DNA of 60,798 bases from Oscillospiraceae bacterium (GTDB lineage Bacteria > Bacillota_A > Clostridia > Oscillospirales > Oscillospiraceae), in NCBI GenBank assembly GCA_024690695.1, contig JAILOS010000097.1, positions 1-60,798 on the forward strand. The letters run 5' to 3'. Position 1 is the stretch's first letter; each line of letters starts with the position of its first letter. Below, in pieces: positions 40,383 through 48,983 of the stretch. Position numbers and translations under genes: made by a program. Under the pieces are notes generated by a model, which saw only the letters and a list, made by a program, of their open reading frames with translations, did no database searches and had not been told where the DNA came from.

Positions 40383-41675
40383 ATGGATGATGGCAGTCGA
40401 TTGTCGATGACTCCCTGGATCATCGCAATCGTTCTTTTGTTTTTGGCAGCGTTTTTCGCCGTCACCGAAACGGCGATCGCCTCCGTTTCCCGCAGCCGCA
40501 TCAAGGCCCGGGCCGAGAAGGGCGATCCGCGCGCGATCAGCGCGCAGACCGTGCTGGAGCAGTTCGACCGCGCGGTCACGACGCTGCTGATCTGCACCAA
40601 TCTCGTCCACATCGCCGCCGCCGCGATCGTCACGGTGGCCGTGACGCGGATCTGGGGTCTCGGCGCCGTCACCGCCAGTACGCTGATCACGACCGTCGTC
40701 GTGTTCTTCGCCGGGGAGATGCTGCCGAAAAGCCTCGCCAAAAAATACAGCGAACGCTTCACGCTGTCAAACGCGGGAACGCTGCTGCTTCTGATGAAGC
40801 TCTTTGCCCCCCTCTCCTCCCTGCTGACCGCGATCGGCCGGGCCGCCTCCGCGCACGTGAAGGACGATGCGGAGCTGACCGTGACCGAGGACGAGCTCTA
40901 TGACCTCATCGAAGACATGACGGAGGAGGGCTCGCTGGACGAGGAGCAGGGCGAGCTGATCTCCTCGGCGCTGCAGTTCGGCGACGTCACGGTGGAGAGC
41001 ATCCTCACGCCCCGCGTGGATCTGGCCGCGATCGACGTCGACGAGAGCAACGAAGAGATCCTTGCGACGATCAAGGCCCAGAACCACAGCCGTCTGCCCG
41101 TTTACGAGGGCAGCATCGACAACGTGATCGGTATCCTGCAGATCCGCAAGTACATCAAGGCCTATCTCCGCGCCGGCGCCGCGCTCGACCCGAGGCCGCT
41201 GCTCGACAAGCCGCTGTTTGTCCACCAGAGCACGAACATCGACGAGCTGCTGCCGATCCTGTCGAAAAACCGGCAGAATATGGCCGTCGTCACCGATAAC
41301 TACGGCGGAACGCTCGGCATCGTCACCGTCGAGGATATCCTGGAGGAGCTCGTCGGCGAGATCTGGGACGAGGACGACGTGGTGGAGGAGGCCGTCGTCT
41401 CTCTGCAGGACGGGTCCTTCCGCGTCGACGCCGAGGAATCCGTCAGCGACGTCTTTGAGACGATCGGCTTCGAAGACCCCGAGGAGGACGAGGAGCTGGT
41501 GAACACGCGCATGGGCGAATGGGCCTACGAGCAGTTCACCGCGATCCCCGCCGTCGGCGATTCCTTCGCCTATCACGGGCTTCGGGTGACCGTGTCCGAA
41601 ATGGAGCATAACCGCATCCTGAAGCTCACCGTCACGCCGCCCGCGGGCGCAGAGGAAGGGGGCGAGGACGCATGA
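40383..41675 (+). CDS. CNNM/CorC-family membrane protein with CBS domains (first of pair)
   Basis: 430 residues: CNNM/DUF21 membrane domain (about 8-135), acidic helix, two CBS domains (about 195-315; SRLPVYEG, then NMAVVTDNYGG), and a C-terminal CorC/HlyC domain. Family members export or sense Mg2+/Co2+ or Na+. The ATG at 40383 is used; AGGAG lies about 14 bases upstream, slightly far. The second family member starts inside its stop codon (ATGA). Confidence 0.9.
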   Translation: MDDGSRLSMTPWIIAIVLLFLAAFFAVTETAIASVSRSRIKARAEKGDPRAISAQTVLEQFDRAVTTLLICTNLVHIAAAAIVTVAVTRIWGLGAVTASTLITTVVVFFAGEMLPKSLAKKYSERFTLSNAGTLLLLMKLFAPLSSLLTAIGRAASAHVKDDAELTVTEDELYDLIEDMTEEGSLDEEQGELISSALQFGDVTVESILTPRVDLAAIDVDESNEEILATIKAQNHSRLPVYEGSIDNVIGILQIRKYIKAYLRAGAALDPRPLLDKPLFVHQSTNIDELLPILSKNRQNMAVVTDNYGGTLGIVTVEDILEELVGEIWDEDDVVEEAVVSLQDGSFRVDAEESVSDVFETIGFEDPEEDEELVNTRMGEWAYEQFTAIPAVGDSFAYHGLRVTVSEMEHNRILKLTVTPPAGAEEGGEDA

Positions 41676-42964
41676 CGACCGTTCTGATCCTTTTCGGCAT
41701 CGCCGTTTGTCTGCTGCTCTCCGCGTTCTTCTCCGCCAGCGAGATGGCCTACTCCTCCTGCAACACCGTGCGTCTCGAGAACCTCCGGGACGACGGATCC
41801 CGCCGCGCCGGCGCCGCGCTCCGCATTACCGAGCGCTTCGACGACGCGCTCAGCGCGATCCTCATCGGCAACAATCTGGTCAACATCGCCGCCTCTTCGC
41901 TCGCCTCGGTGCTGGTGATCTGGCTGACGAAGTCCGACGCCTATACCTGGCTGGCGACGCTGATCCTGACGCTGCTGGTCATCGTTTTCGGCGAGACGAT
42001 CCCGAAGATCACCGCCAAGAAAAGCGCCAACCGCGTTGCGCTGCGCAAAGCCTATATCGTGCGCGCGCTGATGATCGTGCTGTTCCCGGTGATCTGGCTC
42101 GTCGTGCTGCTGATCCGGCTGATCACGCACGGCATGAAGGGCGAGAGCGAGGAAGACCCCGACGAAGCCGTCGAGGAGCTGCAGTCGATCATCGAGACCG
42201 CCGAGGACGAGGAGGTCCTGGACGAGGACCAGTCCGAGCTGGTACAGGCCGCCATTGATTTTGCCGAGATCTCCGCCTCCGAGGTCATGACCGCGCGCGT
42301 GGACGTGCAGGCCGTCGACATTGACGACGACTGGGACGAGATCCTCGCGCAGATCGAGGAAGCGCCCTACTCGCGCCTGCCGGTCTACCAGGACAGCATC
42401 GACAACATCATCGGCGTGCTGTATCTCAATCATTTTCTCAAGGCGCTGACCGACGACGGAAAAGCCGACGTCCGCAGCCTGCTGATGCCTCCCTGCTACG
42501 TCTATAAGACGATGAAGCTCCCCGCCGTGCTCAATCAGCTGCGCAAGGCGCGGCAGCATCTGGCGATCGTGTCCGACGAATACGGCGGCACGCTCGGCGT
42601 GCTGACGATGGAGGACGTGCTCGAGCAGATCGTCGGCGATATCTGGGACGAGACCGACACCGTCGAAGAGGCCGTCGTAGAGCGCGCCGAGGGCGAATAC
42701 GAGCTCGACGGCGACATGGTCATCGACGATTTCCGCGAGCTGCTCGAAATCCCCGAGGAGGATTTCGAGGCTGAAAGCGAAACCGTCGGCGGCTGGACCG
42801 TCGAACGCTTCGGGTCCTTCCCGCAGCCGGGCGACAGCTTCGAGGCCGACGGCCTGCAGGTCACGGTCCTCGCCATGGACGGCCGCCGGGTGGAAAAGGT
42901 CCTGGTCAGAAAGGCCGAAGCACCGAGCGCCCCGGCCGATCCCGGAGACGAAGAAAAGCATTAA
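41672..42964 (+). CDS. CNNM/CorC-family membrane protein with CBS domains (second of pair)
   Basis: 430 residues with the same plan as the previous gene: CNNM membrane domain (SASEMAYSSCN at its start), CBS pair (SRLPVYQDSIDNIIGVL, then HLAIVSDEYGG) and a CorC/HlyC tail. Four-base overlap with the first gene implies coupled translation and perhaps a heteromeric complex. The two are diverged, so the duplication is old. Transport of divalent cations is the family expectation. Confidence 0.9.
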   Translation: MTTVLILFGIAVCLLLSAFFSASEMAYSSCNTVRLENLRDDGSRRAGAALRITERFDDALSAILIGNNLVNIAASSLASVLVIWLTKSDAYTWLATLILTLLVIVFGETIPKITAKKSANRVALRKAYIVRALMIVLFPVIWLVVLLIRLITHGMKGESEEDPDEAVEELQSIIETAEDEEVLDEDQSELVQAAIDFAEISASEVMTARVDVQAVDIDDDWDEILAQIEEAPYSRLPVYQDSIDNIIGVLYLNHFLKALTDDGKADVRSLLMPPCYVYKTMKLPAVLNQLRKARQHLAIVSDEYGGTLGVLTMEDVLEQIVGDIWDETDTVEEAVVERAEGEYELDGDMVIDDFRELLEIPEEDFEAESETVGGWTVERFGSFPQPGDSFEADGLQVTVLAMDGRRVEKVLVRKAEAPSAPADPGDEEKH

Positions 42965-42987
42965 AAAAGCCTGAAAAGGCATAAAAG

Positions 42988-43034
42988 ACCTCCGATCTCT
43001 GCGCGATCCTTTCGCAGACGATCGGAGGTTTTTT
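42988..43034. terminator. Bidirectional terminator after the CNNM pair
   Basis: ACCTCCGATC (42988-42997) with GATCGGAGGT (43020-43029) plus an inner TCTGCG/CGCAGA stem, T-run to the right and A-rich left flank; shared with the convergent Lgt-like gene. Confidence 0.85.
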
Positions 43035-44026
43035 CAGCGCTTTCGGCAGACCGTTCGATAGCACAGTCCGTCGATCACCGTGATCAGGAAGCTGCAGGCG
43101 CTCATGCCGAGATAGCAGCTCAGATACCAGTTGCCGTGGCGCTGGACCAGATATTCCATGACGCCGATCCCTCCCAGCAGCAGCAGGAAGCCGAGCCAGA
43201 GCAGCCAGTGATAAAAGCGCAGGCCGTTTGCCCGGATCGAGCGCACGCTGTAGATCACGAGCACCGCCAGCAGCGCTGCCGCGCTGACGATCTGCACAAG
43301 GCTGACAAAGCCGTTGAGCGGGATAAAGCTGGAATCGTAGCGCATGCTGTCCGTTACCAGATCCACCGCGCCGAACCAGGCCAGAAACATCAGCGCCACG
43401 TTGCCGTCGCGGGGCTGCCCGTCCTTCATCGGCCAGCGGCGGCGCCTGGTGAAAAAGCGCAGCAGCAGGACGAACACCAGCAGCATCAGCAAAAACTGCA
43501 GGAAGAATGACGCAAAACGCCATTCTTCGGCGCCGTTGGCCGTGCTGAGACGGGTTGCGAAGGGCAGGCGCTGGAAGGTCGGATCGTCAATGACGATCTT
43601 GCCGCGGTTCGCCACCGTAAACAGATCGCTGAGGCGGATCAGCGCCACGCCGAGCGCGGCGCCGGGCGCCAGGCAGTCGTACAGGCGGCGCAGGTTCTGC
43701 GTAAAGCCGAGCGCGCGCACGATAAGGCCGGCGAGCGCCACGCCGAGGACCGCACCGAACAGGCAGTAGCCGCCCGCGGAATAGTCGGTGACGGCGGCCT
43801 TGAAGCTTGCATACTGCTCGCTGTGGCAGTACCAGTGGATCGCACGGGCAAAGACCAGCGACAGCGCGACGCCGAGCGGCAGCAGCAGCCAGACGGCGAC
43901 CGCTTTGCCGCCGTGCGCGGTGAACAGCGACATCGTCAGGAAAAAGCAGGCCGCCGCGCCGAGCGCGATCACGATCGCGTTCCAGAAGATCGTGTGGCCG
44001 CCGATAAACAGAGCAACGGGATTCAT
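43034..44026 (-). CDS. Lgt-like polytopic membrane protein
   Basis: 330 residues, about eight membrane helices. The central region (YSAGGYCLFGAVLG, LYDCLAPGAALGVALIRLSD, VANRGKIV) follows prolipoprotein diacylglyceryl transferase, but the family Arg/Asn context (GRxGNFxN) is altered, so it may not be the housekeeping Lgt. It starts at 44026, overlapping the glycosidase stop (ATGA), after GGAGGCCGGCC. Third gene of a coupled operon with the serine hydrolase and the phosphodiester glycosidase. Possibly transfers or modifies a lipid-linked envelope component. Confidence 0.65.
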   Translation of the reverse strand: MNPVALFIGGHTIFWNAIVIALGAAACFFLTMSLFTAHGGKAVAVWLLLPLGVALSLVFARAIHWYCHSEQYASFKAAVTDYSAGGYCLFGAVLGVALAGLIVRALGFTQNLRRLYDCLAPGAALGVALIRLSDLFTVANRGKIVIDDPTFQRLPFATRLSTANGAEEWRFASFFLQFLLMLLVFVLLLRFFTRRRRWPMKDGQPRDGNVALMFLAWFGAVDLVTDSMRYDSSFIPLNGFVSLVQIVSAAALLAVLVIYSVRSIRANGLRFYHWLLWLGFLLLLGGIGVMEYLVQRHGNWYLSCYLGMSACSFLITVIDGLCYRTVCRKR

Positions 44027-45375
44027 TGGCCGGCCTCCTCTTCCGGGATCGCCGTGGCGAAATAAATAATATCGCTCATCAGGCGCTCCCACCCAAAGTC
44101 GACGTGGTTGAACGGGCCGCCGTCGATATACAGCACGCCCGTCTGTCCGCCGTCCAGCGCGTAGGCGTTTTTGACGCCGGTGCGGTAAATCAGAGCCGCG
44201 GCCCCGTTGATCGTAGGCATGGACGACAGATAGTCCTGGAAGCTGTTGGTCATCAGAATGTAATGCAGCTTGTCGATCTGCCCGATCGCGGCGCGGGAAT
44301 ACTGCTTGTTGATTTCGCCGAGCGGATAGCTGAAGGTCTCCTTCAGCTCGCCGTTTTCAACCAGGATCGGTCCGAAGGCGATCGCGAAAATCACGTCGTT
44401 GTCCTCAATGAACTTCTCGGCCTCGCCCTCGCCCATCAGCTCGCCGCGGTGAGAAAACAGCATATCGCCGCCGGCCGTGAAGAAGCAGGAATCCACCTTT
44501 TCGGGCAGATTGCGGTAGAGCTGGCGCTGATAGGCCGTGATGCCGAGCTTCCGATAGCCGTAGAAGTCGCCGTTGATGGCTACGACGGCGTTGGACGCCT
44601 TGGCCATCTCCGAGGCGGTGAGCTGAACGCTGGAGCCGTAGCTGTTGCCGGCGATCGTGCGGCGCAGCTGCGAACCGTCCGCGATCTTGACCTCGCAGTA
44701 GTTGGCGCAGCAGCCGTCGATAGCCTCTTTCCAGCAGATGGCGAGGATCGTCTCGTCATAGTAATACGCGATGTCCTTGCCGGACATGAAATTCAGCTCC
44801 GGGTTCCAGAAGAGCTCCTGTCCGTCCAGCAGCTCCGCGGCGGAATCGACGACCGCCTGCACGACCATCGGGTCGGTGGTATGTCCGTAGCAGGCCGGAT
44901 TCGGCGCAGGACCGGCGAGGTCGCCCTCGGGGATCGTATAGATTTTGCGGATGTACACCAGATCGGACAGCGCGTCGCTGGCGGAGTTGTTGGCAAACAC
45001 GTCCATACGCGCCGTAAGCTGGGCTTTGGCCGTTTTCTCGCGGGCGGCGCCGACGGGGGCGGACGAGCCGGAAACGGGGATCTTCGCCTGGACGCCGATC
45101 AGCAGCCAGCAGAGGCAGACGACCCCGGCGGCCATAAACAGCAGCGAGAGCAGCGCCATTCCCAGACCGTGCCAGAAGCCGGGTTTGTCATGCGCCGCCG
45201 CTTCCGCGTTCTCCCGCTCTTCGTTTATCTCTTCGGTCGGCTCCCCGGGCTCGGGCTCGACGGCCTTCTGCCGAAGCGTGGGAATCACGCGTGTCGGCTG
45301 CACGTCGCCCGTCTTCTCTTCCGAGCTCAGCTGATTCATGATCTCTTCAAGCTGTCTGTTCCGTTCTTCGTTCAC
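44023..45375 (-). CDS. Membrane-anchored phosphodiester glycosidase (NAGPA family)
   Basis: 450 residues. Cytoplasmic charged N-terminus, one membrane helix (about 68-94), then a linker and a NAGPA domain (about 225-445) with NAVVAINGDFYGYR, AFGPILVENGEL and ALDGGQTGVLYIDG. The family removes alpha-GlcNAc from phosphodiester links; bacterial members act on wall polymers or exopolysaccharides outside the cell. Both ends overlap neighbours by ATGA. Confidence 0.87.
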   Translation of the reverse strand: MNEERNRQLEEIMNQLSSEEKTGDVQPTRVIPTLRQKAVEPEPGEPTEEINEERENAEAAAHDKPGFWHGLGMALLSLLFMAAGVVCLCWLLIGVQAKIPVSGSSAPVGAAREKTAKAQLTARMDVFANNSASDALSDLVYIRKIYTIPEGDLAGPAPNPACYGHTTDPMVVQAVVDSAAELLDGQELFWNPELNFMSGKDIAYYYDETILAICWKEAIDGCCANYCEVKIADGSQLRRTIAGNSYGSSVQLTASEMAKASNAVVAINGDFYGYRKLGITAYQRQLYRNLPEKVDSCFFTAGGDMLFSHRGELMGEGEAEKFIEDNDVIFAIAFGPILVENGELKETFSYPLGEINKQYSRAAIGQIDKLHYILMTNSFQDYLSSMPTINGAAALIYRTGVKNAYALDGGQTGVLYIDGGPFNHVDFGWERLMSDIIYFATAIPEEEAGQ

Positions 45376-47072
45376 GGCTTCTCCCCTCCCTTCCCGGACA
45401 TGACGCCGCCGCTGAGCGTGCCGAGCAGACGGCTGTCCGTATTGATCCGCCAGCCCTCGGCGGAGTAGCTGAGATTCATCCAGAGTGCGACGGTCTTTAC
45501 GTACTTCTCCGGCTGACTCAGAAGCTCCCTGAGCGCGCTCAGATAAGCCGCGTCCGTGATTTCGCTCCGATAGTCTCCGTTTTCGTCCAGAAACTCGCTC
45601 CTCGGTCTGTCTTCGCAGGCCTCCTGCACCAGCGCTTCCGTTCTCTCCTTCAGGTCGTCCTGCAGCAGCGTGAGATCCAGCGCCTGCAGCAGAACCTGCT
45701 GCCGCGCGCTCAGCCCGTCGATCTGACAGTCGCCGTAAAGCTCACAGGAATAGCTGTCGAGCAGCGCGTCGTACATGAGCTGCGCCGCCTCGCTCTCGGG
45801 GCGCGTCTCAAGGCCGTAGCTCGCGTAGTCGCCGACGAAGGAATAAGCCTTCTCAAATTCCCTCGCCTCCAGCGCGTCGAAAAAGCCGGTCACGCTGTCG
45901 CGCGGGTCTCCCACCGGATCGTCGGAGACCGCCGTTTCCATGTTCGGGGCGAGCACGCACGAAAACAGCGCCGCCGCCGCGCACAGCGCGGCCAGAACAG
46001 CCCAAAAGGGCTTGATCTGTCTCTTTCTTCCGCCGCCGACGATCGCGATCAGCGCGATCAGAAAGGCCGCGACGATCAGGAAGAGCGTCATGATATCGGG
46101 GAGGCTGCTGTTGCGGATCAGCTCGATGGCCGGGCTGCTTCCGAGAAGCGGGATCGCAGCCGCCGTTTCGGCGGCCGGCTTTTCCCCGCTCTCCGTCTGT
46201 TCGTTCAGTTTCCGGATCGCCTCCTGCTCGGCCAGCAGCCTGGCCTCTTCGAGGCGTTTCGCGGTCTGCGTCTGGGTATATTCACACATCAGCGTACAAA
46301 ACTCCGTCAGAAAAGCGTATTGGTTCTTGATCCCCTCGGTGAACAGCACGATGCAGATCGGATCGTCGGTATAACAGATCGCGCAGTCGTTCAGCTCAAG
46401 GATCTGGTTGGTGATCAGGTTGTAGCCGTATTTGTGGGCCACTTTCACGCTCTGCTCATGCAGCTTGAAGTATTTCTCCGGCTCGGCCTCGAGCATCGTG
46501 TCGACGATGCGCGGAAAACGGTCCGGGTTTTCATAGAGCGTTTTCAGGCAGTGGATCATCTGGCGGGCCGTGAAGAAATTGTTTTCCCAGTACTTGGCCT
46601 CCACCGTTTCCTTGTCCACGCCCATATACGGGCAGATCAGCTGCCGGTAGGTCTGATAGCCGCCGACGTAATTCCACATGTGCTCCGCCATCTTGTTGTC
46701 GGAGTTGATGATCGTCATCCGCAGGGCCTTCTCGTAGGGAACGCCGGCGATTTTGGTGTCCCAGTCCATTTCCCCTTCGGCGACCCGTTCGGCAAACAGC
46801 ATATTGATGGGCACCTTGAACATGCTGGCCGCATCCATGTATTCGTCCGGCCGGTGATAGTGCGTCTCGCCGGTGACGGTGTTGTAGTAGCCGAAGCTCA
46901 CCTTCTCCGGATCGACGTAATAGGCGTCCATCAGCTCCTGACACAGCTCGTCAAAGCTCTTTTCCGCAAGAGGCCCGTCCCCCGGATCCTCGGCGGCGAG
47001 AGCCGCCGGAAGCAGCGACAGCAGCAGACACAGCGCCGCAGCCAGACATATCAGCTTTCTTCTTCGCTTCAT
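45372..47072 (-). CDS. SxxK serine hydrolase with C-terminal membrane helices
   Basis: 566 residues. Signal peptide (to about 26), a beta-lactamase/PBP-like domain with SMFK at 83-86, SDN at 124-126 and KYG in place of KTG at 214-216, then a helical linker, two membrane helices (about 325-346 and 355-373) and a C-terminal outer domain (about 385-550) resembling import-type small alpha/beta folds. Start ATG 47072; the ribosome site is weak. Probably a wall-active peptidase rather than a resistance enzyme. First gene of the coupled envelope operon. Confidence 0.78.
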   Translation of the reverse strand: MKRRRKLICLAAALCLLLSLLPAALAAEDPGDGPLAEKSFDELCQELMDAYYVDPEKVSFGYYNTVTGETHYHRPDEYMDAASMFKVPINMLFAERVAEGEMDWDTKIAGVPYEKALRMTIINSDNKMAEHMWNYVGGYQTYRQLICPYMGVDKETVEAKYWENNFFTARQMIHCLKTLYENPDRFPRIVDTMLEAEPEKYFKLHEQSVKVAHKYGYNLITNQILELNDCAICYTDDPICIVLFTEGIKNQYAFLTEFCTLMCEYTQTQTAKRLEEARLLAEQEAIRKLNEQTESGEKPAAETAAAIPLLGSSPAIELIRNSSLPDIMTLFLIVAAFLIALIAIVGGGRKRQIKPFWAVLAALCAAAALFSCVLAPNMETAVSDDPVGDPRDSVTGFFDALEAREFEKAYSFVGDYASYGLETRPESEAAQLMYDALLDSYSCELYGDCQIDGLSARQQVLLQALDLTLLQDDLKERTEALVQEACEDRPRSEFLDENGDYRSEITDAAYLSALRELLSQPEKYVKTVALWMNLSYSAEGWRINTDSRLLGTLSGGVMSGKGGEKP

Positions 47073-47169
47073 GGCAAATCCATCCCGTCGTATTCTTCGC
47101 CGCGCAGACGCAGCTTCCCGGATAACGCGCCCGCATCTGCAAAGGCACAATCCACCAGTTAACTCTTTT

Positions 47170-47197
47170 ATTTTACCACTTTCCAACTATATTGCAA
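47170..47197 (-). promoter_or_regulatory. Promoter for the envelope operon
   Basis: TTGCAA (47197-47192), 16-base spacer, TAAAAT (47175-47170), about 97 bases before the serine hydrolase start. Confidence 0.5.
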
Positions 47198-47218
47198 GAG
47201 AAACATAGTCCCGGCGTG

Positions 47219-47251
47219 AAAAAAGCAGACCCGGAAAAACTCCGGGTCTGC
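47219..47251 (-). terminator. Terminator after the third zinc-ribbon gene
   Basis: GCAGACCCGGA (47225-47235) pairs with TCCGGGTCTGC (47241-47251); the A-run at 47219-47224 is the U-tract for leftward transcription. Confidence 0.85.
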
Positions 47252-47272
47252 CAGAAAGAGCTGCGGAACGGG

Positions 47273-47959
47273 TTATCTGACGTGGACCATGCACTTGGCC
47301 GTCTGTCCGAAGACCGTGGCGTAGATATAAACGCCGCCGCTGCCGGCCGGAAGCGACTTGACGCATTTGACGACCACGTGGTTCTTGTTCTCGGTATCCT
47401 CGGTAAAGACGAAGCAGTCCTTGCCGGCGTCGTCGACGGTCCACACGACCTTCGCGCCCTGGATATCCGTGGGCGTGTAGTACGCGTAAAGCGGGGTTTC
47501 GTCGCCGACGGAAACGGAGATGTCATCGCGCTTCTTGTCGTCCCATCTGTAGCGGATCTCAATAGACTGGACCTGCGGGGTGGGCGTGGGCGCGGGCGTC
47601 GGAGCGGGCGGCTGCGTCGGCGCCGTCTCCTCGGGCGCCTGCGTTTCGACGGTATCCGTCTTTTCTTTGGTATCCTTTTCCTTCTCCGTGCCGTAGTTTT
47701 CGTCGTTAAGGCCGGTGGATACCATCACGATCACGGCGAGAATCACGGCGGCGACCAGGATCAGGCCAAAGATAAGCTGCCATTTGGCGTTGACGTTGGC
47801 TCTCTCGTAAGCGGCGGTGCCGGCGTTCTTGCTCGGCGTCGCGGCAGGGGTGCGGCTGCTCTGCGCCACGCGGCGCGTGCCGCAGGCGGGGCAGGTGCTG
47901 CGCAGGGCGGAGAAGCTCTCTCCGCAGCGGCGGCATTTCACTTCGGGAATGATTTTCAT
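47273..47959 (-). CDS. Zinc-ribbon membrane protein with Ig-like outer domain
   Basis: 228 residues from the ATG at 47959 after GAGGAGGGCCGTCC. Zinc ribbon (Cys9, Cys12, Cys23, Cys26), membrane helix (about 60-82), charged and then Pro/Thr-rich linker, and a C-terminal beta domain of about 95 residues (IEIRYRWDDK to CMVHVR) with the feel of a bacterial Ig-like (Big) domain. Third protein here with this layout. Function unknown. Confidence 0.8.
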   Translation of the reverse strand: MKIIPEVKCRRCGESFSALRSTCPACGTRRVAQSSRTPAATPSKNAGTAAYERANVNAKWQLIFGLILVAAVILAVIVMVSTGLNDENYGTEKEKDTKEKTDTVETQAPEETAPTQPPAPTPAPTPTPQVQSIEIRYRWDDKKRDDISVSVGDETPLYAYYTPTDIQGAKVVWTVDDAGKDCFVFTEDTENKNHVVVKCVKSLPAGSGGVYIYATVFGQTAKCMVHVR

Positions 47960-48026
47960 GGACGGCCCTCCTCTATGGAAATGAAGGATACACGGTATCC
48001 CGCTCGTTCTAAAATCGTACACGGTA

Positions 48027-48055
48027 ATAATACATCTTTGAACTCGTTTCGTCAA
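48027..48055 (-). promoter_or_regulatory. Promoter for the third zinc-ribbon gene
   Basis: TTGACG (48055-48050), 17-base spacer, TATTAT (48032-48027). Confidence 0.6.
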
Positions 48056-48067
48056 GGGCTTGTCATT

Positions 48068-48076
48068 TTTTGTCGA
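48068..48076. promoter_or_regulatory. Possible Spo0A box
   Basis: TTTGTCGAA embedded in an A/T-rich near-palindrome, 12 bases beyond the -35 of the zinc-ribbon promoter and 36 bases before the B12-operon promoter. It matches the 0A box (TTTGTCRAA); binding is inferred. Confidence 0.45.
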
Positions 48077-48112
48077 AAAAATTCATTTCTTAAGCTGCGG
48101 CCGCCGCGGCGC

Positions 48113-48141
48113 TTGCAGCTTGCGCCGCGGCGTGTTATACT
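48113..48141 (+). promoter_or_regulatory. Promoter for the cobalamin riboswitch operon
   Basis: TTGCAG (48113-48118), 17-base spacer, TATACT (48136-48141), placing the transcript start just before the aptamer. Confidence 0.65.
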
Positions 48142-48147
48142 TCTTGG

Positions 48148-48275
48148 GCAAGCAAGCCGGTGCAGGATCTGCCCCTCGCGGCAGTCAACAGGGGAATCTG
48201 GGTGAAAATCCCTCGCGAGGCCGTCACTGTGAAGCGGAGAGCGATCTCCCGAAGTCAGAAAACCTGCCTGAGCGG
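48148..48275 (+). ncRNA. Cobalamin (B12) riboswitch aptamer
   Basis: Carries the family elements in order: GCCGGTG near 48153, CAGGGGAATCTGGGTGAAAA, the GCCGTCACTGTGAAGCG core, and AGTCAGAAAACCTGCC. Adenosylcobalamin or a related corrinoid should bind and lower expression of the downstream uptake genes. Confidence 0.93.
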
Positions 48276-48330
48276 TATAATCATAGCATACCGCATCGCG
48301 CGAAGTTCCGCGGAACCCGGACAAAACGGA

Positions 48331-48360
48331 AACCGGCTCCGACAGCCGGTTCTCTCTTTT
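48331..48360 (+). terminator. Riboswitch expression platform terminator
   Basis: AACCGGCT (48331-48338) pairs with AGCCGGTT (48344-48351), followed by CTCTCTTTT. It lies between the aptamer and the DUF4430 start, so premature termination is the likely control mode. Confidence 0.7.
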
Positions 48361-48413
48361 GCTTTGTGCGATTTCCGGCGGCCGACAGGCCAAAACAAGA
48401 AAGGAGAGATCGC

Positions 48414-48983
48414 ATGAACAACCAACAGAAAAAACCCAGCAAAAAATCGATCGTCGCCGTTGCCGTTCTGCTTGTACTCGTCATCGGCGCGATCATCGCC
48501 TACTTTGCGCTGCGTCCGGCTCCACCCGAACGGGTAACCGAAAGTAAAGCAGACACGCAGCAGACCGCCGCGCCAGCCGATCCCGGTCAGGAGCCGGGCG
48601 GCGAAGCGCCGGAAGCGCCCGACGACGCGCCGGAAGCGCCCGACGACGCGCAGCCCGACGACCGCGTCGATCCCGAGCCCGGCAAGCCGAATGAAATCAG
48701 CGTCACCGTCGAGATCATCCACGGCGACGGAACGACCCGCGAGGTCGTGATTGACACCGAGGCGCTCACGCTGCGCGAGGCTCTCGAACAGGAGAAGCTG
48801 ATCGAGGGCTCCGAAAGCGAATACGGTCTTTTCGTAACGGGCGTCGACGGGGAAACGGCTGACGGAGATCAACAGCAATGGTGGTGCTTTACCAAAGGCG
48901 GCGAAATGCTGATGACCGGCGTCGACAGCACCTATATCGGCGACGGCGAGCACTATGAGATCACGCTCACGACCGGCTGGTAA
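48414..48983 (+). CDS. Membrane-anchored DUF4430 (transcobalamin-like C-terminal) protein
   Basis: 189 residues from the ATG at 48414 after AAAGGAGAGATCGC; the frame extends upstream through the riboswitch but that part is not coding. N-terminal membrane anchor (12-33), a Pro/Glu/Asp linker that includes an exact nine-residue repeat (EAPDDAPEA-type), and a DUF4430 domain (about 95-189; GLFVTGVDGE, QQWWCFTKGG). DUF4430 is related to the beta domain of transcobalamin/intrinsic factor. With the B12 riboswitch it is most likely a surface corrinoid-binding protein. Confidence 0.85.
   Translation: MNNQQKKPSKKSIVAVAVLLVLVIGAIIAYFALRPAPPERVTESKADTQQTAAPADPGQEPGGEAPEAPDDAPEAPDDAQPDDRVDPEPGKPNEISVTVEIIHGDGTTREVVIDTEALTLREALEQEKLIEGSESEYGLFVTGVDGETADGDQQQWWCFTKGGEMLMTGVDSTYIGDGEHYEITLTTGW

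Noticed and set aside
48060..48413. N-terminal extension of the DUF4430 gene
   Set aside because: The DNA is the riboswitch promoter, aptamer and terminator; the ATG at 48414 has the ribosome site.
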